Shown here one piece after another: positions 20,787 to 30,329 of a DNA stretch of 64,000 bases; within the stretch, counting starts at the first letter, position 1; each line of letters begins with the position of its first letter. Under the pieces are notes generated by a model, which was not told the DNA's origin, made no database searches, and saw only the letters and a list, made by a program, of their open reading frames with translations. Origin of the DNA: Massilia arenae (GTDB lineage: Bacteria > Pseudomonadota > Gammaproteobacteria > Burkholderiales > Burkholderiaceae_D); contig NZ_VPFD01000011.1 of NCBI RefSeq assembly GCF_008014745.1, positions 62,359-126,358 of the forward strand. Direction: 5' to 3'. Position numbers and translations under genes: made by a program.

Positions 20787-20998
20787 TATCTCTTAATTAA
20801 ATAAGCAAACACAGCGCAAGCAAAAAAAAGCGTCTTCCAGAACAGGCCATTCACTTCCTGCAACCAGAACCAGAATCGTTGCAATTCAAGGACTGAATGC
20901 GATGGAAGCTGTGTACAATCCGTCCCTTATGCACAGTTGCCGATCTGAATTGCCAACAAGGTGCAAATCGTCTCTACACACTTACCCAGCAAGAAAAC

Positions 20999-21793
20999 AT
21001 GCGTCTAGGGATCATCAGCGCTTTGCACGAAGAACAGGCAGGGCTCGTGGAAGCCATGGGAGGGGCCGCCAAGCTCATCCATGGCAAACGGGAGTACTGG
21101 GTCGGAAAGCTGTGGGAAATCGACGCTGTGTGCGTTTTATCGCGTATTGGCAAGGTTGCCGCTGCGATGACTGCGACAACGCTTGTGGAAAAGTTCGGAG
21201 TTACGCACATCCTCTTCACGGGCGTTGCCGGCGCCGGGGATAAAACGATCCGTGTGGGCGACATCGTGGTGGCCGAATCGCTGGTCCAGCACGATATGGA
21301 TGCCAGCCCTTTGTTCCCGCGTTTCGAAGTGCCGCTCACGGGCCAGACGCATTTCCAGCCAGACCAGCAGCTGTCGCTACGCTTGTCCAGTGCCGCCCAC
21401 GCCTTCCTGGAATGCGACTTCCTGGAGACGATCTCCGAGACCGAGAGACAGGCGTTTGGCCTCGCACAGCCGCGCGTACATCGTGGCCTGATCGCCAGCG
21501 GCGACCAGTTCGTCAACGACCGCCAGCGCATCGATGCGCTCAATGGCGCCCTGCCCGGGCTGGTGGCGGTGGAGATGGAAGGCGCCGCGGTGGCGCAGGT
21601 GTGTCAGGAACTGGACGTGCCGTTTGCCGTCATCCGCGCGGTATCGGACAATGCCAATGAAGACGCGGCCCACGACTTCATGCGCTTCGTGAAGTCGGTG
21701 GCTGCGCAATATGCTTTCCATATCACCCGGCGCCTGTGCCGGCAGCTGGTGGAAGCGCCGCTTCAGCCCAGGAGCGAATCGGCGGGGATGTAG
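20999..21793 (+). CDS. mtnN: 5'-methylthioadenosine/S-adenosylhomocysteine nucleosidase-like protein
   Basis: From ATG 20999 the product has 264 residues. [16 protein letters not shown] matches the start of the PNP/UDP fold of MTA/SAH nucleosidases. [21 protein letters not shown], the [14 protein letters not shown] loop (catalytic Glu and Met) and [12 protein letters not shown] (catalytic Asp) follow. The enzyme hydrolyses MTA and SAH to adenine and the ribosyl thiol. It is ~30 residues longer than E. coli Pfs, with an insertion around [10 protein letters not shown]. An upstream extension of the frame runs through a DnaA box and is rejected. Its 3' end overlaps the convergent ald gene by 31 bp. 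Confidence 0.85.
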   Translation: MRLGIISALHEEQAGLVEAMGGAAKLIHGKREYWVGKLWEIDAVCVLSRIGKVAAAMTATTLVEKFGVTHILFTGVAGAGDKTIRVGDIVVAESLVQHDMDASPLFPRFEVPLTGQTHFQPDQQLSLRLSSAAHAFLECDFLETISETERQAFGLAQPRVHRGLIASGDQFVNDRQRIDALNGALPGLVAVEMEGAAVAQVCQELDVPFAVIRAVSDNANEDAAHDFMRFVKSVAAQYAFHITRRLCRQLVEAPLQPRSESAGM

Positions 21794-22878
21794 TCGTAGC
21801 CCAGGGCCTGGGCTACCGCCTCGAAGGTGACCTTGCCCTGGCAGACGTTCAGGCCATGACGCAGGTGGACATCGTCCGCCAGCGCGCGCCGCCAGCCCTT
21901 GTTCGCCAGCGCCAGAGCATGGCCGATGGTGGCGTTATTCAGCGCGAAGGTCGAGGTGCGCGCCACCGCGCCCGGCATGTTCGCAACGCAGTAGTGGACC
22001 ACGCCATCGACCAGGAAGGTCGGATCGGCGTGCGTCGTTGGGTGTGAGGTCTCGAAACAGCCACCCTGGTCGATCGCCACGTCGACGACCACCGCGCCCT
22101 TTTTCATGCGTGAGACCATGTCACGCGTGACGAGTTTCGGCGCCGCCGCGCCAGGCACCAGCACGCCGCCGATCACCAGGTCGGCACTCACGACCGCTTC
22201 CTCGAGCGCGTGAGCATTGGAATACAGGGTCGAGATGCGGTTGCCGAACACCAGGTCGAGCTGGCGTAGCCGGTCGACGTTCTTGTCGAGCACCGTGACG
22301 CGGGCGCCGGTGCCGACCGCCATCTGCAGCGCATTGGCGCCGACCACGCCGGCGCCGATGATGACGACGTGGCCGGCCGCCACTCCAGGCACGCCGCCCA
22401 GCAGCAGCCCCATGCCGCCCCGGGATTTCTCCAGATGGGCGGCGCCGGCCTGGATCGCCATGCGGCCCGCGACTTCGCTCATCGGCGCAAGCAGGGGCAG
22501 GCCGCCGCCCGGGCCGGTGATCGTTTCGTAGGCAATGCAGATGGCGCCCGATTTGACCAGGGCCGCGGTTTGCTCCGGATCGGGAGCCAGGTGGAGGTAG
22601 GTGTAGAGGATCTGGCCTTCGCGCAGCATCGCGCATTCAGCTGGTTGCGGCTCCTTGACCTTGACGATCATGTCGGCGCGCGAGAAGACTTCGTGGGCGC
22701 TGTCGGCGATGGTGGCGCCGGCCGCGGTGTAGTGGGCGTCGTCGATGCCGATTTCATGGCCTGCGCCCTGCTGGATGATGACCTGGTGGCCGCGTGCCAT
22801 CAGTTCGCGTACCGATGGCGGCGTGAGGCCGACGCGGTATTCGTTGTTCTTGATTTCCTTTGGAACGCCTACAAGCAT
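21763..22878 (-). CDS. ald: Alanine dehydrogenase
   Basis: From ATG 22878, preceded by GGAG, the protein has 371 residues, the usual length. It begins [16 protein letters not shown]. The substrate residues K75 (VKVKEP) and H96 (YLHLAPD) are in place. The NAD fold [23 protein letters not shown] follows and [21 protein letters not shown] is intact. It interconverts L-alanine and pyruvate plus ammonia. It lies 100 bp downstream of putA on the same strand with a hairpin between. Both are amino-acid catabolic genes and may be partly co-transcribed. Confidence 0.96.
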   Translation of the reverse strand: MLVGVPKEIKNNEYRVGLTPPSVRELMARGHQVIIQQGAGHEIGIDDAHYTAAGATIADSAHEVFSRADMIVKVKEPQPAECAMLREGQILYTYLHLAPDPEQTAALVKSGAICIAYETITGPGGGLPLLAPMSEVAGRMAIQAGAAHLEKSRGGMGLLLGGVPGVAAGHVVIIGAGVVGANALQMAVGTGARVTVLDKNVDRLRQLDLVFGNRISTLYSNAHALEEAVVSADLVIGGVLVPGAAAPKLVTRDMVSRMKKGAVVVDVAIDQGGCFETSHPTTHADPTFLVDGVVHYCVANMPGAVARTSTFALNNATIGHALALANKGWRRALADDVHLRHGLNVCQGKVTFEAVAQALGYDYIPADSLLG

Positions 22879-22944
22879 GGTTGTCTCCTGTTGTGGGTTG
22901 TTCTCGCTGGTGCTTCTCCTGCTGGTTTTCTGTTTGTTGGACGC

Positions 22945-22965
22945 GTGGGCGGCAAAGCCGCCCAC
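22945..22965. terminator. Perfect hairpin between putA and ald
   Basis: GTGGGCGGC-AAA-GCCGCCCAC forms a 9-bp perfect stem 14 bp after the putA stop. No T-run follows, so attenuation or transcript end protection is as likely as termination. Confidence 0.4.
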
Positions 22966-22978
22966 CCTACGATGATTC

Positions 22979-25900
22979 TTACAGGCCCAAGGTCATCAGG
23001 CTTGCGTTGCCGCCAGCGGCCGTCGTGTTGACGCAGACCGCACGCTCGGCGACCAGGCGCCACAGGTCCACCGGGACCAGGGCATCGGTGTCGACGATAC
23101 CGACGATCGCACCCGGACGCGCCGCCAGCTGCGTGCGCAGCAGGCCGGCCAGGCCTGTTTCGACCAGCGCGATCGCGACCTCGGCCGCATCGATCTCTTC
23201 CTTACCGACGAAGCGCACACGTTCCTTCACCGCCGCCGGCAGGTTGGCCGGAATCGATTCAGGCGTCGGCGCCAGCACCAGCGCGCGGTTGCCGGTGGCG
23301 AGGGCCGCTGCCAGTTGGTTGAGCAGGCCGGCCGAGGTGGCGGGCGCGCACAGCACGGCGCCGCGCGGCGTGAACGACAGGCGGTTGCTTTCGCCGGTCG
23401 GGCCGGGCAGGTCCATCGACACGCCATTGAGCGAGGTGCGCGCGTAACCCTCGGCCAGCGCGGCCACCGGTTGCTGGCCATTCGTGCGCAGCCAGCCGAT
23501 CAAGGCTTCCAGCGCCGCTTCTGGCTGGCGCACGTGTTCCATCAGGGGAGCCGCGCCGCGCTGCAGGCGTTTCAGGTACAGCGGGCCGCCGGCCTTGGGA
23601 CCGGTGCCCGACTTGCCTTCGCCGCCGAACGGCTGCACGCCGACCACTGCGCCGACGATGTTGCGGTTGACGTAGATATTGCCGACGTGGGCGCGGTTGA
23701 CGATGTGGTCGATGGTTTCATCGATGCGCGAATGCACGCCCAGGGTCAGGCCATAGCCGGTGGCGTTGATCGCATCGATCACCGATGGCAGCTCGGCGCG
23801 GCGGTAGCGCACAATGTGCAGCACCGGGCCGAAGACTTCCTGTTTGAGTTCCGCCAGCGAGGCGATTTCGAGCACGGTCGGCGGCACGAAGGTGCCGGCA
23901 GCGAGGACCGACGCCGGCAGCTCGAGCGCGAAGTGGCTGCGCGCGGTGGCCTTGGTGCGCTCGATGTGGGCCAGCAGGTTGCGCTGGGCTTCGGCATCGA
24001 TCACCGGGCCGATGTCGGTCGCCAGGCGGTCCGGGCAGCCCACGCGCAGTTCCTGCATCGCGCCCTTGAGCATCTTGATGGTCTTGTCGGCGATGTCCTC
24101 TTGCAGGAACAGCACGCGCAGCGCCGAGCAGCGCTGGCCGGCCGAGTCGAAGGCCGAACTGAGGACGTCCTGCACCACCTGCTCCGGCAGTGCCGAGGAG
24201 TCGACGATCAGCGCGTTCTGGCCGCCGGTTTCCGCCACCAGCGGGATGTCGATGCCTTCCTGTTGCGCGCGCTTGGCCAGCGTGCGGTTGATCAGCTGGG
24301 CGACTTCGGTCGAACCGGTGAAGATCACGCCCTTGATGCGGCTGTCCGCCGTCAGGGCAGCGCCCACCACTTCGCCGCGGCCCGGCAGCAGCTGCAGCGC
24401 GGCGCGTGGGGTGCCCGCCTCGAGGAACAGTTCCACCGCGCGGTAGGCGATCAATGGGGTCTGTTCGGCCGGCTTGGCCAGCACCACGTTGCCGGCCGCG
24501 AGGGCGGCCGCCACCTGGCCGGTGAAGATCGCCAGCGGGAAGTTCCAGGGGCTGATGCAGCTGACCGGTCCCAGTGCCTCGGCCTTGGCCGAGCCGCGGA
24601 TCTGCACCGCATAGTAGCGCAGGAAGTCGACCGCTTCGCGCAGTTCGGCGATCGCGTTCGGCAGCGATTTGCCGGCTTCGCGCACGGCCAGGGCCATCAG
24701 CTCGACACCGTTCTGTTCGAACAGGTCGGCGGTGCGCTCCAGGATCGCAGCGCGTTCATGGGTGGCGGTGGCGGCCCATTCGCCGGCGAAGGCGCTGGCC
24801 GCGGCCAGGGCGGTCTCGACGTCGGTGCGCGAGGCCTCGCTCACGTGGCCGACGATATCGCTCGACATCGCGGGATTGACCACGTTGGCGGGCACGCCGG
24901 CGTCGCTTGACCCGGCGATCAGCGGGCCGGCGACGTGCTGGCGCTGCTGCGCAAGGCCAATCGCGACCTTGGCCAGGACGTCTTCGTTGACCAGGTCCAT
25001 ACCCGCCGAATTCTTGCGCTCATCGCCGAACATGTCGACCGGCAGTGCGATCGCCGGATGCGGCTTGCCGCCGCTGGCGCGCGCGACGTCGAAGGGATCG
25101 GTGAGCAGCGTGTCGATCGCCACGTTCTCGTCGACGATCTGGTTCACGAACGAGGAGTTGGCGCCGTTTTCCAGCAGGCGGCGCACCAGGTAGGCCAGCA
25201 GGGTTTCGTGCGAACCGACCGGCGCGTAGATGCGGCAAGCCTTGTCCAGGTTCTTGCTGCCCACGACCTGGTCGTACAGGGTTTCGCCCATGCCGTGCAG
25301 GCACTGGAACTCGTAGTTGCTAACGTTATCCTCTTTGGCCCAGGTGTAGATCACCGACAGCGTATGGGCGTTGTGGGTGGCGAACTGCGGATACAGCACG
25401 TCGGCCGCCGCCAGCAGCTTGCGCGCGCAAGTCAGGTAGGAGACGTCGGTGTACACCTTGCGCGTATAGACCGGATAGCCGGGCATGCCGTCGACCTGGG
25501 CGCGCTTGATCTCGGCATCCCAGTAGGCGCCCTTCACCAGGCGCACCATGAACTTACGGCCGCTGCGCTTGGCCAGGTCAACCAGGTAGTCGATCACGAA
25601 CGGGCAGCGCTTTTGATAGGCCTGCACCACCAGGCCGATGCCTTCGAAGCCGGCCAGGTCGGCGTCAAAAGCGAGTGCTTCGAGCATGTCGAGCGAGATC
25701 TCGAGGCGGTCGGCTTCCTCGGCGTCGATATTAATGCCGATGTTATAGGTCTTGGCCAGCAGGACCAGGCTGCGCACGCGCGGCAGCAGCTCGCCGATCA
25801 CGCGCGCGTATTGCGCACGGCTGTAGCGCGGATGCAGCGCCGAAAGCTTGATCGAGATGCCCGGACCGTCCTTGATGCCGCGGCCATTGGAGGCCTTGCC

Positions 25901-26626
25901 GATCGCGTGGATGGCCGCTTCGTACGAGGCGTAGTAGTTCTTCGCATCGCTTTCGGTCAGCGCCGCCTCGCCCAGCATGTCGTAAGAGTAGCGATAACCG
26001 CGGGTTTCGTTGTCGCGGCTGTTCTTCAGCGCTTCGTCGATCGTCTGGCCGGTGACGAACTGGTTGCCCAGCATGCGCATCGCCATGTCGACGCCCTTGC
26101 GGATCAGCGGTTCGCCGCCCTTCGCGATCAGGCGCGTGAGCGCCGAACCGAGACCCTGCTCGCTATTGGTCGAGACCAGCTTGCCGGTGATGAGCAGGCC
26201 CCAGGTCGCTGCATTGACGAACAGCGATGGCGATTCGCCCAGGTGCTTGCGCCAGTCGCCGCGGCTGATCTTGTCGGCGATGAGGCGGTCGGCGGTTTCG
26301 CTGTCCGGGATGCGCAGCAGCGCTTCGGCCAGGCACATCAGCGCGACGCCTTCTTCCGACGACAGCGAGAATTCGTGCATCAGCGCGTCCACGCCCGAAG
26401 CGCGGGTGCGCTTTTCGCGCACTGCCGAGACCAGGCGATGCGCCAGCGGCTGGGCGTCGGCGCCCGGTGTGGCGCCCTGGGCCAGCAGCCATTGCACGGC
26501 CTCGGATTCATCGCGGCGGTAGGCGGCGGTGATGGCGGCGCGCAGGGGAGTCTGCTCGCGCCTGGTTTCAGCGTGGAGGGCGTCGAAGGGAACGAAGGTG
26601 GAGGCCGGGGAAGCAGCGATCTGCAT
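22979..26626 (-). CDS. putA: Bifunctional proline dehydrogenase / delta-1-pyrroline-5-carboxylate dehydrogenase
   Basis: The 1215-residue protein has a helical arm, then the FAD TIM-barrel of proline dehydrogenase (about 170-480; [42 protein letters not shown]). A P5C dehydrogenase domain follows (about 560-1010; [30 protein letters not shown] with the Glu, [14 protein letters not shown] with the catalytic Cys). A C-terminal aldehyde-dehydrogenase-like tail domain completes it. It oxidises proline to glutamate in two steps with channelling. The N-terminal ribbon-helix-helix domain of E. coli PutA is missing, so it cannot repress itself. The divergent Lrp-type gene is the likely regulator. Confidence 0.97.
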   Translation of the reverse strand: MQIAASPASTFVPFDALHAETRREQTPLRAAITAAYRRDESEAVQWLLAQGATPGADAQPLAHRLVSAVREKRTRASGVDALMHEFSLSSEEGVALMCLAEALLRIPDSETADRLIADKISRGDWRKHLGESPSLFVNAATWGLLITGKLVSTNSEQGLGSALTRLIAKGGEPLIRKGVDMAMRMLGNQFVTGQTIDEALKNSRDNETRGYRYSYDMLGEAALTESDAKNYYASYEAAIHAIGKASNGRGIKDGPGISIKLSALHPRYSRAQYARVIGELLPRVRSLVLLAKTYNIGINIDAEEADRLEISLDMLEALAFDADLAGFEGIGLVVQAYQKRCPFVIDYLVDLAKRSGRKFMVRLVKGAYWDAEIKRAQVDGMPGYPVYTRKVYTDVSYLTCARKLLAAADVLYPQFATHNAHTLSVIYTWAKEDNVSNYEFQCLHGMGETLYDQVVGSKNLDKACRIYAPVGSHETLLAYLVRRLLENGANSSFVNQIVDENVAIDTLLTDPFDVARASGGKPHPAIALPVDMFGDERKNSAGMDLVNEDVLAKVAIGLAQQRQHVAGPLIAGSSDAGVPANVVNPAMSSDIVGHVSEASRTDVETALAAASAFAGEWAATATHERAAILERTADLFEQNGVELMALAVREAGKSLPNAIAELREAVDFLRYYAVQIRGSAKAEALGPVSCISPWNFPLAIFTGQVAAALAAGNVVLAKPAEQTPLIAYRAVELFLEAGTPRAALQLLPGRGEVVGAALTADSRIKGVIFTGSTEVAQLINRTLAKRAQQEGIDIPLVAETGGQNALIVDSSALPEQVVQDVLSSAFDSAGQRCSALRVLFLQEDIADKTIKMLKGAMQELRVGCPDRLATDIGPVIDAEAQRNLLAHIERTKATARSHFALELPASVLAAGTFVPPTVLEIASLAELKQEVFGPVLHIVRYRRAELPSVIDAINATGYGLTLGVHSRIDETIDHIVNRAHVGNIYVNRNIVGAVVGVQPFGGEGKSGTGPKAGGPLYLKRLQRGAAPLMEHVRQPEAALEALIGWLRTNGQQPVAALAEGYARTSLNGVSMDLPGPTGESNRLSFTPRGAVLCAPATSAGLLNQLAAALATGNRALVLAPTPESIPANLPAAVKERVRFVGKEEIDAAEVAIALVETGLAGLLRTQLAARPGAIVGIVDTDALVPVDLWRLVAERAVCVNTTAAGGNASLMTLGL

Positions 26627-26737
26627 GGCTATCTAGTCAAAAGAAAAATACACAACGAGGGCCACCGCACAGCAAAAGCGCCGTACCACATCACGTGGCC
26701 GGCGCAGTTTGGAACTCGGTGGAAATGATTCGATTGT

Positions 26738-26752
26738 AGAAGGATTTCTTCT
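26738..26752. promoter_or_regulatory. Inverted repeat in the putA-lrp divergent region
   Basis: AGAAG-GATTT-CTTCT is a perfect 5-bp inverted repeat with a 5-bp AT-rich centre, the size and form of an Lrp/AsnC half-turn site. It lies 112 bp upstream of putA and 87 bp upstream of the lrp-type start. Assignment is inferred. Confidence 0.4.
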
Positions 26753-26838
26753 GGATTAATTCTGCTTTTAATCGTTACTAGCAATAGATAGTTTTTGATG
26801 CGACAATCTGACCGAATAAAATTAACGGGAGACACCCG

Positions 26839-27294
26839 ATGTTGGACAAGATCAGCAAGAAGATTCTCGCCGAGCTGCAGAATGACGGCCGCATCAGCAA
26901 TGTGGAACTGGCGGCGCGCGTCAACCTGTCGCCGGCGGCCTGCCTCGAGCGCGTGCGCAAACTGCATGAATCGGGCTATATCATGGGCTACACGGCCCAG
27001 CTCAATCCTCAATTGCTCGACGTATCGCTGCTGGTCTTTATCGAAGTCGTGCTCGATCGCACCACGCCCGAGGTGTTCGATGCGTTCAAGCAGAGCGTGC
27101 AGATGATTCCCGAGGTGCTGGAATGCCATATGGTGGCCGGCGGCTTCGACTACCTCGTCAAGGCGCGCGTGAAGGACATGGCGGCCTACCGCGAGTTCCT
27201 GGGCAAGACGCTGTTGCAGAAAGGCGTGCGCGAAACCCATACCTATGCGGTGATGGAAGAAGTCAAGAATACGACCAAGCTGCCGATCCGCTGA
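26839..27294 (+). CDS. Lrp/AsnC-family transcriptional regulator, probable proline-responsive activator of putA
   Basis: The 151-residue protein has the usual AsnC HTH at the N-terminus (LDKISKKILAELQNDGRISNVELAARVNLSPAACLERVRKL). The RAM ligand-binding domain follows, with ECHMVAGGFDYLVKARVKDMAAY. It is divergent from putA with a 212-bp gap that includes an inverted repeat. In proteobacteria whose PutA lacks the DNA-binding domain, a divergent Lrp-type PutR commonly controls putA, so that role is inferred from position. An intrinsic terminator follows 24 bp after the stop. Confidence 0.88.
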   Translation: MLDKISKKILAELQNDGRISNVELAARVNLSPAACLERVRKLHESGYIMGYTAQLNPQLLDVSLLVFIEVVLDRTTPEVFDAFKQSVQMIPEVLECHMVAGGFDYLVKARVKDMAAYREFLGKTLLQKGVRETHTYAVMEEVKNTTKLPIR

Positions 27295-27317
27295 TCGTCA
27301 GACCGTGCTTTAGAGGA

Positions 27318-27350
27318 AAAACGGCCAGGCATTTGCCTGGCCGTTTTGTT
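27318..27350 (+). terminator. Intrinsic terminator of the lrp-type gene, overlapping parS
   Basis: AAAACGGCCAGGC-ATTT-GCCTGGCCGTTTT forms a 13-bp perfect stem (27318-27330 with 27335-27347) with the T-run continuing into TGTTT. The last stem base is the first base of the parS site. Confidence 0.93.
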
Positions 27351-27362
27351 TCACGTGAAACA
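27347..27362. other. parS: parS site 4 (perfect consensus)
   Basis: TGTTTCACGTGAAACA is a perfect 16-bp palindrome identical to the canonical parS. It sits between the convergent lrp-type and LysR genes. It lies 6.5 kb to the right of the DnaA-box region, while the other three lie about 2 kb to its left. Confidence 0.95.
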
Positions 27363-27392
27363 TTTTGCTGGGTGACACCAGCGCTGGCGCTG

Positions 27393-28346
27393 TCAGACGA
27401 TCTTGCGCACGCCGCTCTTCGAGGCGCTTTCTGCCATCGATTCCAGGTTCTTGCGCAGCCAGCGGTGGGCCGGACTGCGGCCATCGCGTTCATGCCACAG
27501 CATGTCCAGGTGGACGGCCGGCAGCTGCAAGGGCAATTCCTTCCAGATCAGCACGTCGGTCATGCCGGTCGAGACCATCAAGTGCTTCGGCAACACGGTG
27601 ATCAGATCGGAGTTCGCCACCACCCTGCCCGCCGTGAAGAACTGGTTCACCGTCAAGAGGATGCGGCGTTCGCGGCCGAGCTGAGCCAGCGCCTCGTCGA
27701 CCAGGCCGTGGGCACGGCCCGAGAAGCTCACCAGCAGGTGATTGGCCTTGCAATAGGTGTCGAGATCGAGCTTTTCCTTGGCCAGCGGGTGATCCTTGCG
27801 CATCACGCACACATAGACGCCGGAATACAGGCGCTCGTGGCGGATCGGCGAACCGGTCTCGTACGAGAGCTGGGCGGCGACGCCGGGGAAGAAGCCGACC
27901 GCCAGGTCGATATCGCCGCGCAACAACATCGGACGCGGTTCGCGCGTCGTCAGCGGCACCATGCGGATGTTCACGCCCGGCGCCTCGCTTTCGATCGAGC
28001 GCATCAGGGAAGGCAGCCACAGAGCGGCGGTGGCGTCGGCCATCGCCATGCGGAAGGTGGCTTGCGCCTTGGAAACGTCGAAGGTCTCCGGCATCACCGC
28101 CGCTTCCAGCGCCGCCAGGGCCTGGCGCACGGCCGGCCACAGGGCTTCGGCGCGCGGGGTCGGCTTGACGCCGTAGGCGGTGCGGATCAGGAGTTCGTCG
28201 CCCAGGCTCTCCCGTAGTCGCTTGATTGCATTCGACACTGCGGGCTGGGTCATGGCCAGGTGGCCGGCGGCACGGGTCAGGTTTTGCTCGGTCATCACCG
28301 CGTCGAATACGCGCAGCAGATTCAGGTCAAGCGTCAGAAAGCTCAT
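27393..28346 (-). CDS. LysR-family transcriptional regulator
   Basis: The 317-residue protein has the LysR winged HTH at the N-terminus (LDLNLLRVFDAVMTEQNLTRAAGHLAMTQPAVSNAIKRLRESLGDELLIRTAYGVKPTPRA). The periplasmic-binding-like effector domain follows. The N-terminus resembles NodD/PA0477-type LysR proteins. The effector is unknown. It is divergent from the small membrane gene at 28496, and the 149-bp gap holds a nested inverted repeat that is probably its operator. Confidence 0.9.
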   Translation of the reverse strand: MSFLTLDLNLLRVFDAVMTEQNLTRAAGHLAMTQPAVSNAIKRLRESLGDELLIRTAYGVKPTPRAEALWPAVRQALAALEAAVMPETFDVSKAQATFRMAMADATAALWLPSLMRSIESEAPGVNIRMVPLTTREPRPMLLRGDIDLAVGFFPGVAAQLSYETGSPIRHERLYSGVYVCVMRKDHPLAKEKLDLDTYCKANHLLVSFSGRAHGLVDEALAQLGRERRILLTVNQFFTAGRVVANSDLITVLPKHLMVSTGMTDVLIWKELPLQLPAVHLDMLWHERDGRSPAHRWLRKNLESMAESASKSGVRKIV

Positions 28347-28365
28347 GGGATTCAGGAGAAAACTG

Positions 28366-28410
28366 TTGTGAATACAGGAGTACGGGTAGTGTACTCCAAA
28401 TCATTCACAA
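28366..28410. promoter_or_regulatory. Nested palindromic operator between lysR and the small membrane gene
   Basis: TTGTGAAT (28366-28373) pairs with ATTCACAA (28403-28410). Inside it GGAGTAC (28377-28383) pairs with GTACTCC (28391-28397). All arms are perfect and the two palindromes share a centre within one base. The site lies 20 bp upstream of the LysR start. A LysR-type binding site is inferred. Confidence 0.6.
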
Positions 28411-28495
28411 ACTGTATAAGGGCCATCAGGGAACAAAATTAGATTTATATGTTGCGACGCACTATAGTTCTCAACAATAACAGAACGAGCCTATC

Positions 28496-28780
28496 ATGTC
28501 TTCCACCGCCTCCCTAGTCCAAGCTGCCGCTGCCGTGCCCTACGGCCAGGTGTTCAGCACCACCGTGTATCTTGCCTTGCTGGCTGGCTTTGTCCTGTTC
28601 TTCCGCCCGCTGCTGGTCGGCATTGGCCGCGCCTTGTATTTGACCGTGCGTCCACGCCGCAGCAAGGCCGAGCTGGCCGCGCGCCGCGCCCTGGACGAAG
28701 CGCTGGCGCTCAAGCGTAAGCTGGCCAGCCTGGATCCGGTGGACGCCGCTGAAGTGCGTGCAATGGGCATCCGCCACTGA
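28496..28780 (+). CDS. Small single-pass membrane protein, unknown function
   Basis: The 94-residue protein has one hydrophobic helix (VYLALLAGFVLFFRPLLVGIGRALYL). A basic juxtamembrane stretch (VRPRRSKAELAARRALDEALALKRKL) and a charged helical tail ending MGIRH follow. I do not recognise a family. An intrinsic terminator follows 21 bp after the stop, so it is an independent transcription unit. The shared operator suggests control by the divergent LysR protein. Confidence 0.75.
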   Translation: MSSTASLVQAAAAVPYGQVFSTTVYLALLAGFVLFFRPLLVGIGRALYLTVRPRRSKAELAARRALDEALALKRKLASLDPVDAAEVRAMGIRH

Positions 28781-28801
28781 TTATTACCGAATTCTCCCCT
28801 G

Positions 28802-28836
28802 ACGCGGTCTCCGGCAACGGACACCGCGTTTTTTTT
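28802..28836 (+). terminator. Intrinsic terminator after the small membrane gene
   Basis: A 12-bp stem with one mismatch (28802-28813 with 28818-28829), loop GCAA, is followed by eight T residues. Confidence 0.92.
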
Positions 28837-28956
28837 CGTCCCTGCCTTCTGTAGCACGCCGCCAAGGCTGCAATCTCTTTTCCCCCTGAAAACGCCCGGA
28901 TGTCGCTTTATGCCTGGTGACTTTACGTTACCGGGATTTTCTCGCCATTTTTATTT

Positions 28957-28969
28957 AACAAAGTTCACA
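28957..28969 (+). repeat. Direct repeat AACAAAGTTCACA, copy 1
   Basis: A 13-bp exact copy of the sequence at 29171-29183, 214 bp away, in the same orientation. Confidence 0.7.
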
Positions 28970-29071
28970 AAGAGTTAAAATTATGATCTATCGAAAAAAA
29001 CGTTAAGGCGTTACTTGTCATACTGATGAGTATATTTTGCGTGGAGTTGAAGCAAATTTAGGAGAATATGG

Positions 29072-29161
29072 ATGAGCTATGTCTTTGCCTTGATTTGGCC
29101 TGAAATTATAGACGATAGCAATAACTTAATAGCAAATTCTGATGTGTTCGGTAGTCAATGA
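29072..29161 (+). CDS. Possible 29-residue small protein
   Basis: ATG 29072 lies 7 bp after AGGAG, ideal spacing, and opens a 29-codon frame (MSYVFALIWPEIIDD...) ending TGA at 29161. No family is recognised. The only support is the ribosome binding site and its placement between two direct repeats. Confidence 0.25.
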   Translation: MSYVFALIWPEIIDDSNNLIANSDVFGSQ

Positions 29162-29170
29162 AAGAGGTTC

Positions 29171-29183
29171 AACAAAGTTCACA
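29171..29183 (+). repeat. Direct repeat AACAAAGTTCACA, copy 2
   Basis: Second exact copy of the 13-mer. It starts 10 bp after the stop of the tiny ORF at 29072-29161. Confidence 0.7.
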
Positions 29184-29394
29184 TTCTAGATTACATAAAA
29201 ATATACTTACGGTAACCGTGCGAACAAGCGAAACCAGCAGACCAATAAGCGCCAAAAAGCGCCGGTCAACGTTAACCGGGAGTAGCATGCCAGGACGAAT
29301 GAATCGGGCTGGATGAAAGAATGGCGTTCAGGGACGTGCGGACGCCGCATGCGGGGCGAGCCAGTACGCGGTCAGGAAAGCTGGGAGTGGAAAC

Positions 29395-29420
29395 AAAAAA
29401 GCCGGCAGGGTTGCCGGCTT
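29395..29420 (-). terminator. Intrinsic terminator of the ferredoxin-coaD-rsmD run
   Basis: A 9-bp stem (29399-29407 with 29412-29420) is followed on the minus strand by a run of T residues. It lies 11 bp after the ferredoxin stop codon. Confidence 0.92.
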
Positions 29421-29430
29421 GGGGAGCAGA

Positions 29431-30232
<802 letters not shown>

Positions 30233-30329
30233 CTATTAGAACGCGCATTATGCCTGAAAACACGGCATCCGCCCCAGGCCGGGGCATGGTTTGCCCAATG
30301 GTTGTGCAGTTTCCCGGCCCTTGGCGGAC

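Larger units (their letters stand above)
19825..20935. other. oriC: Candidate replication origin (oriC-like, DnaA-box-rich non-coding region)
   Basis: This is the largest gene-free stretch in the left half. Five perfect TTATNCACA DnaA boxes lie at 19825-19833 (minus), 20197-20205 (minus), 20356-20364, 20737-20745 and 20927-20935. At least five one-mismatch boxes lie at 19842, 19984, 20214, 20579 and 20596. They are arranged in three repeated modules. AT-rich tracts lie at 20063-20081 and 20786-20803 and could unwind. The surroundings (mnmG-rsmG-parAB, four parS sites, leftward transcription on the left) fit an origin. dnaA is not in the window, so a DnaA-titrating locus remains possible. Confidence 0.72.
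28837..29394. other. AT-rich intergenic region with repeats and a possible tiny ORF
   Basis: About 560 bp without a clear gene, much lower in GC than its flanks. It holds two copies of AACAAAGTTCACA (28957-28969 and 29171-29183) and, between them, a 29-codon ORF with a good Shine-Dalgarno. A short hairpin-like sequence, GTTAACCGG near 29270, is also present. The composition suggests a regulatory or small-RNA region, or acquired DNA. Confidence 0.5.

Noticed and set aside
24935-26728. 597-codon open frame antisense to putA
   Set aside because: It is a shadow of the conserved putA coding region with no family signature or ribosome site.
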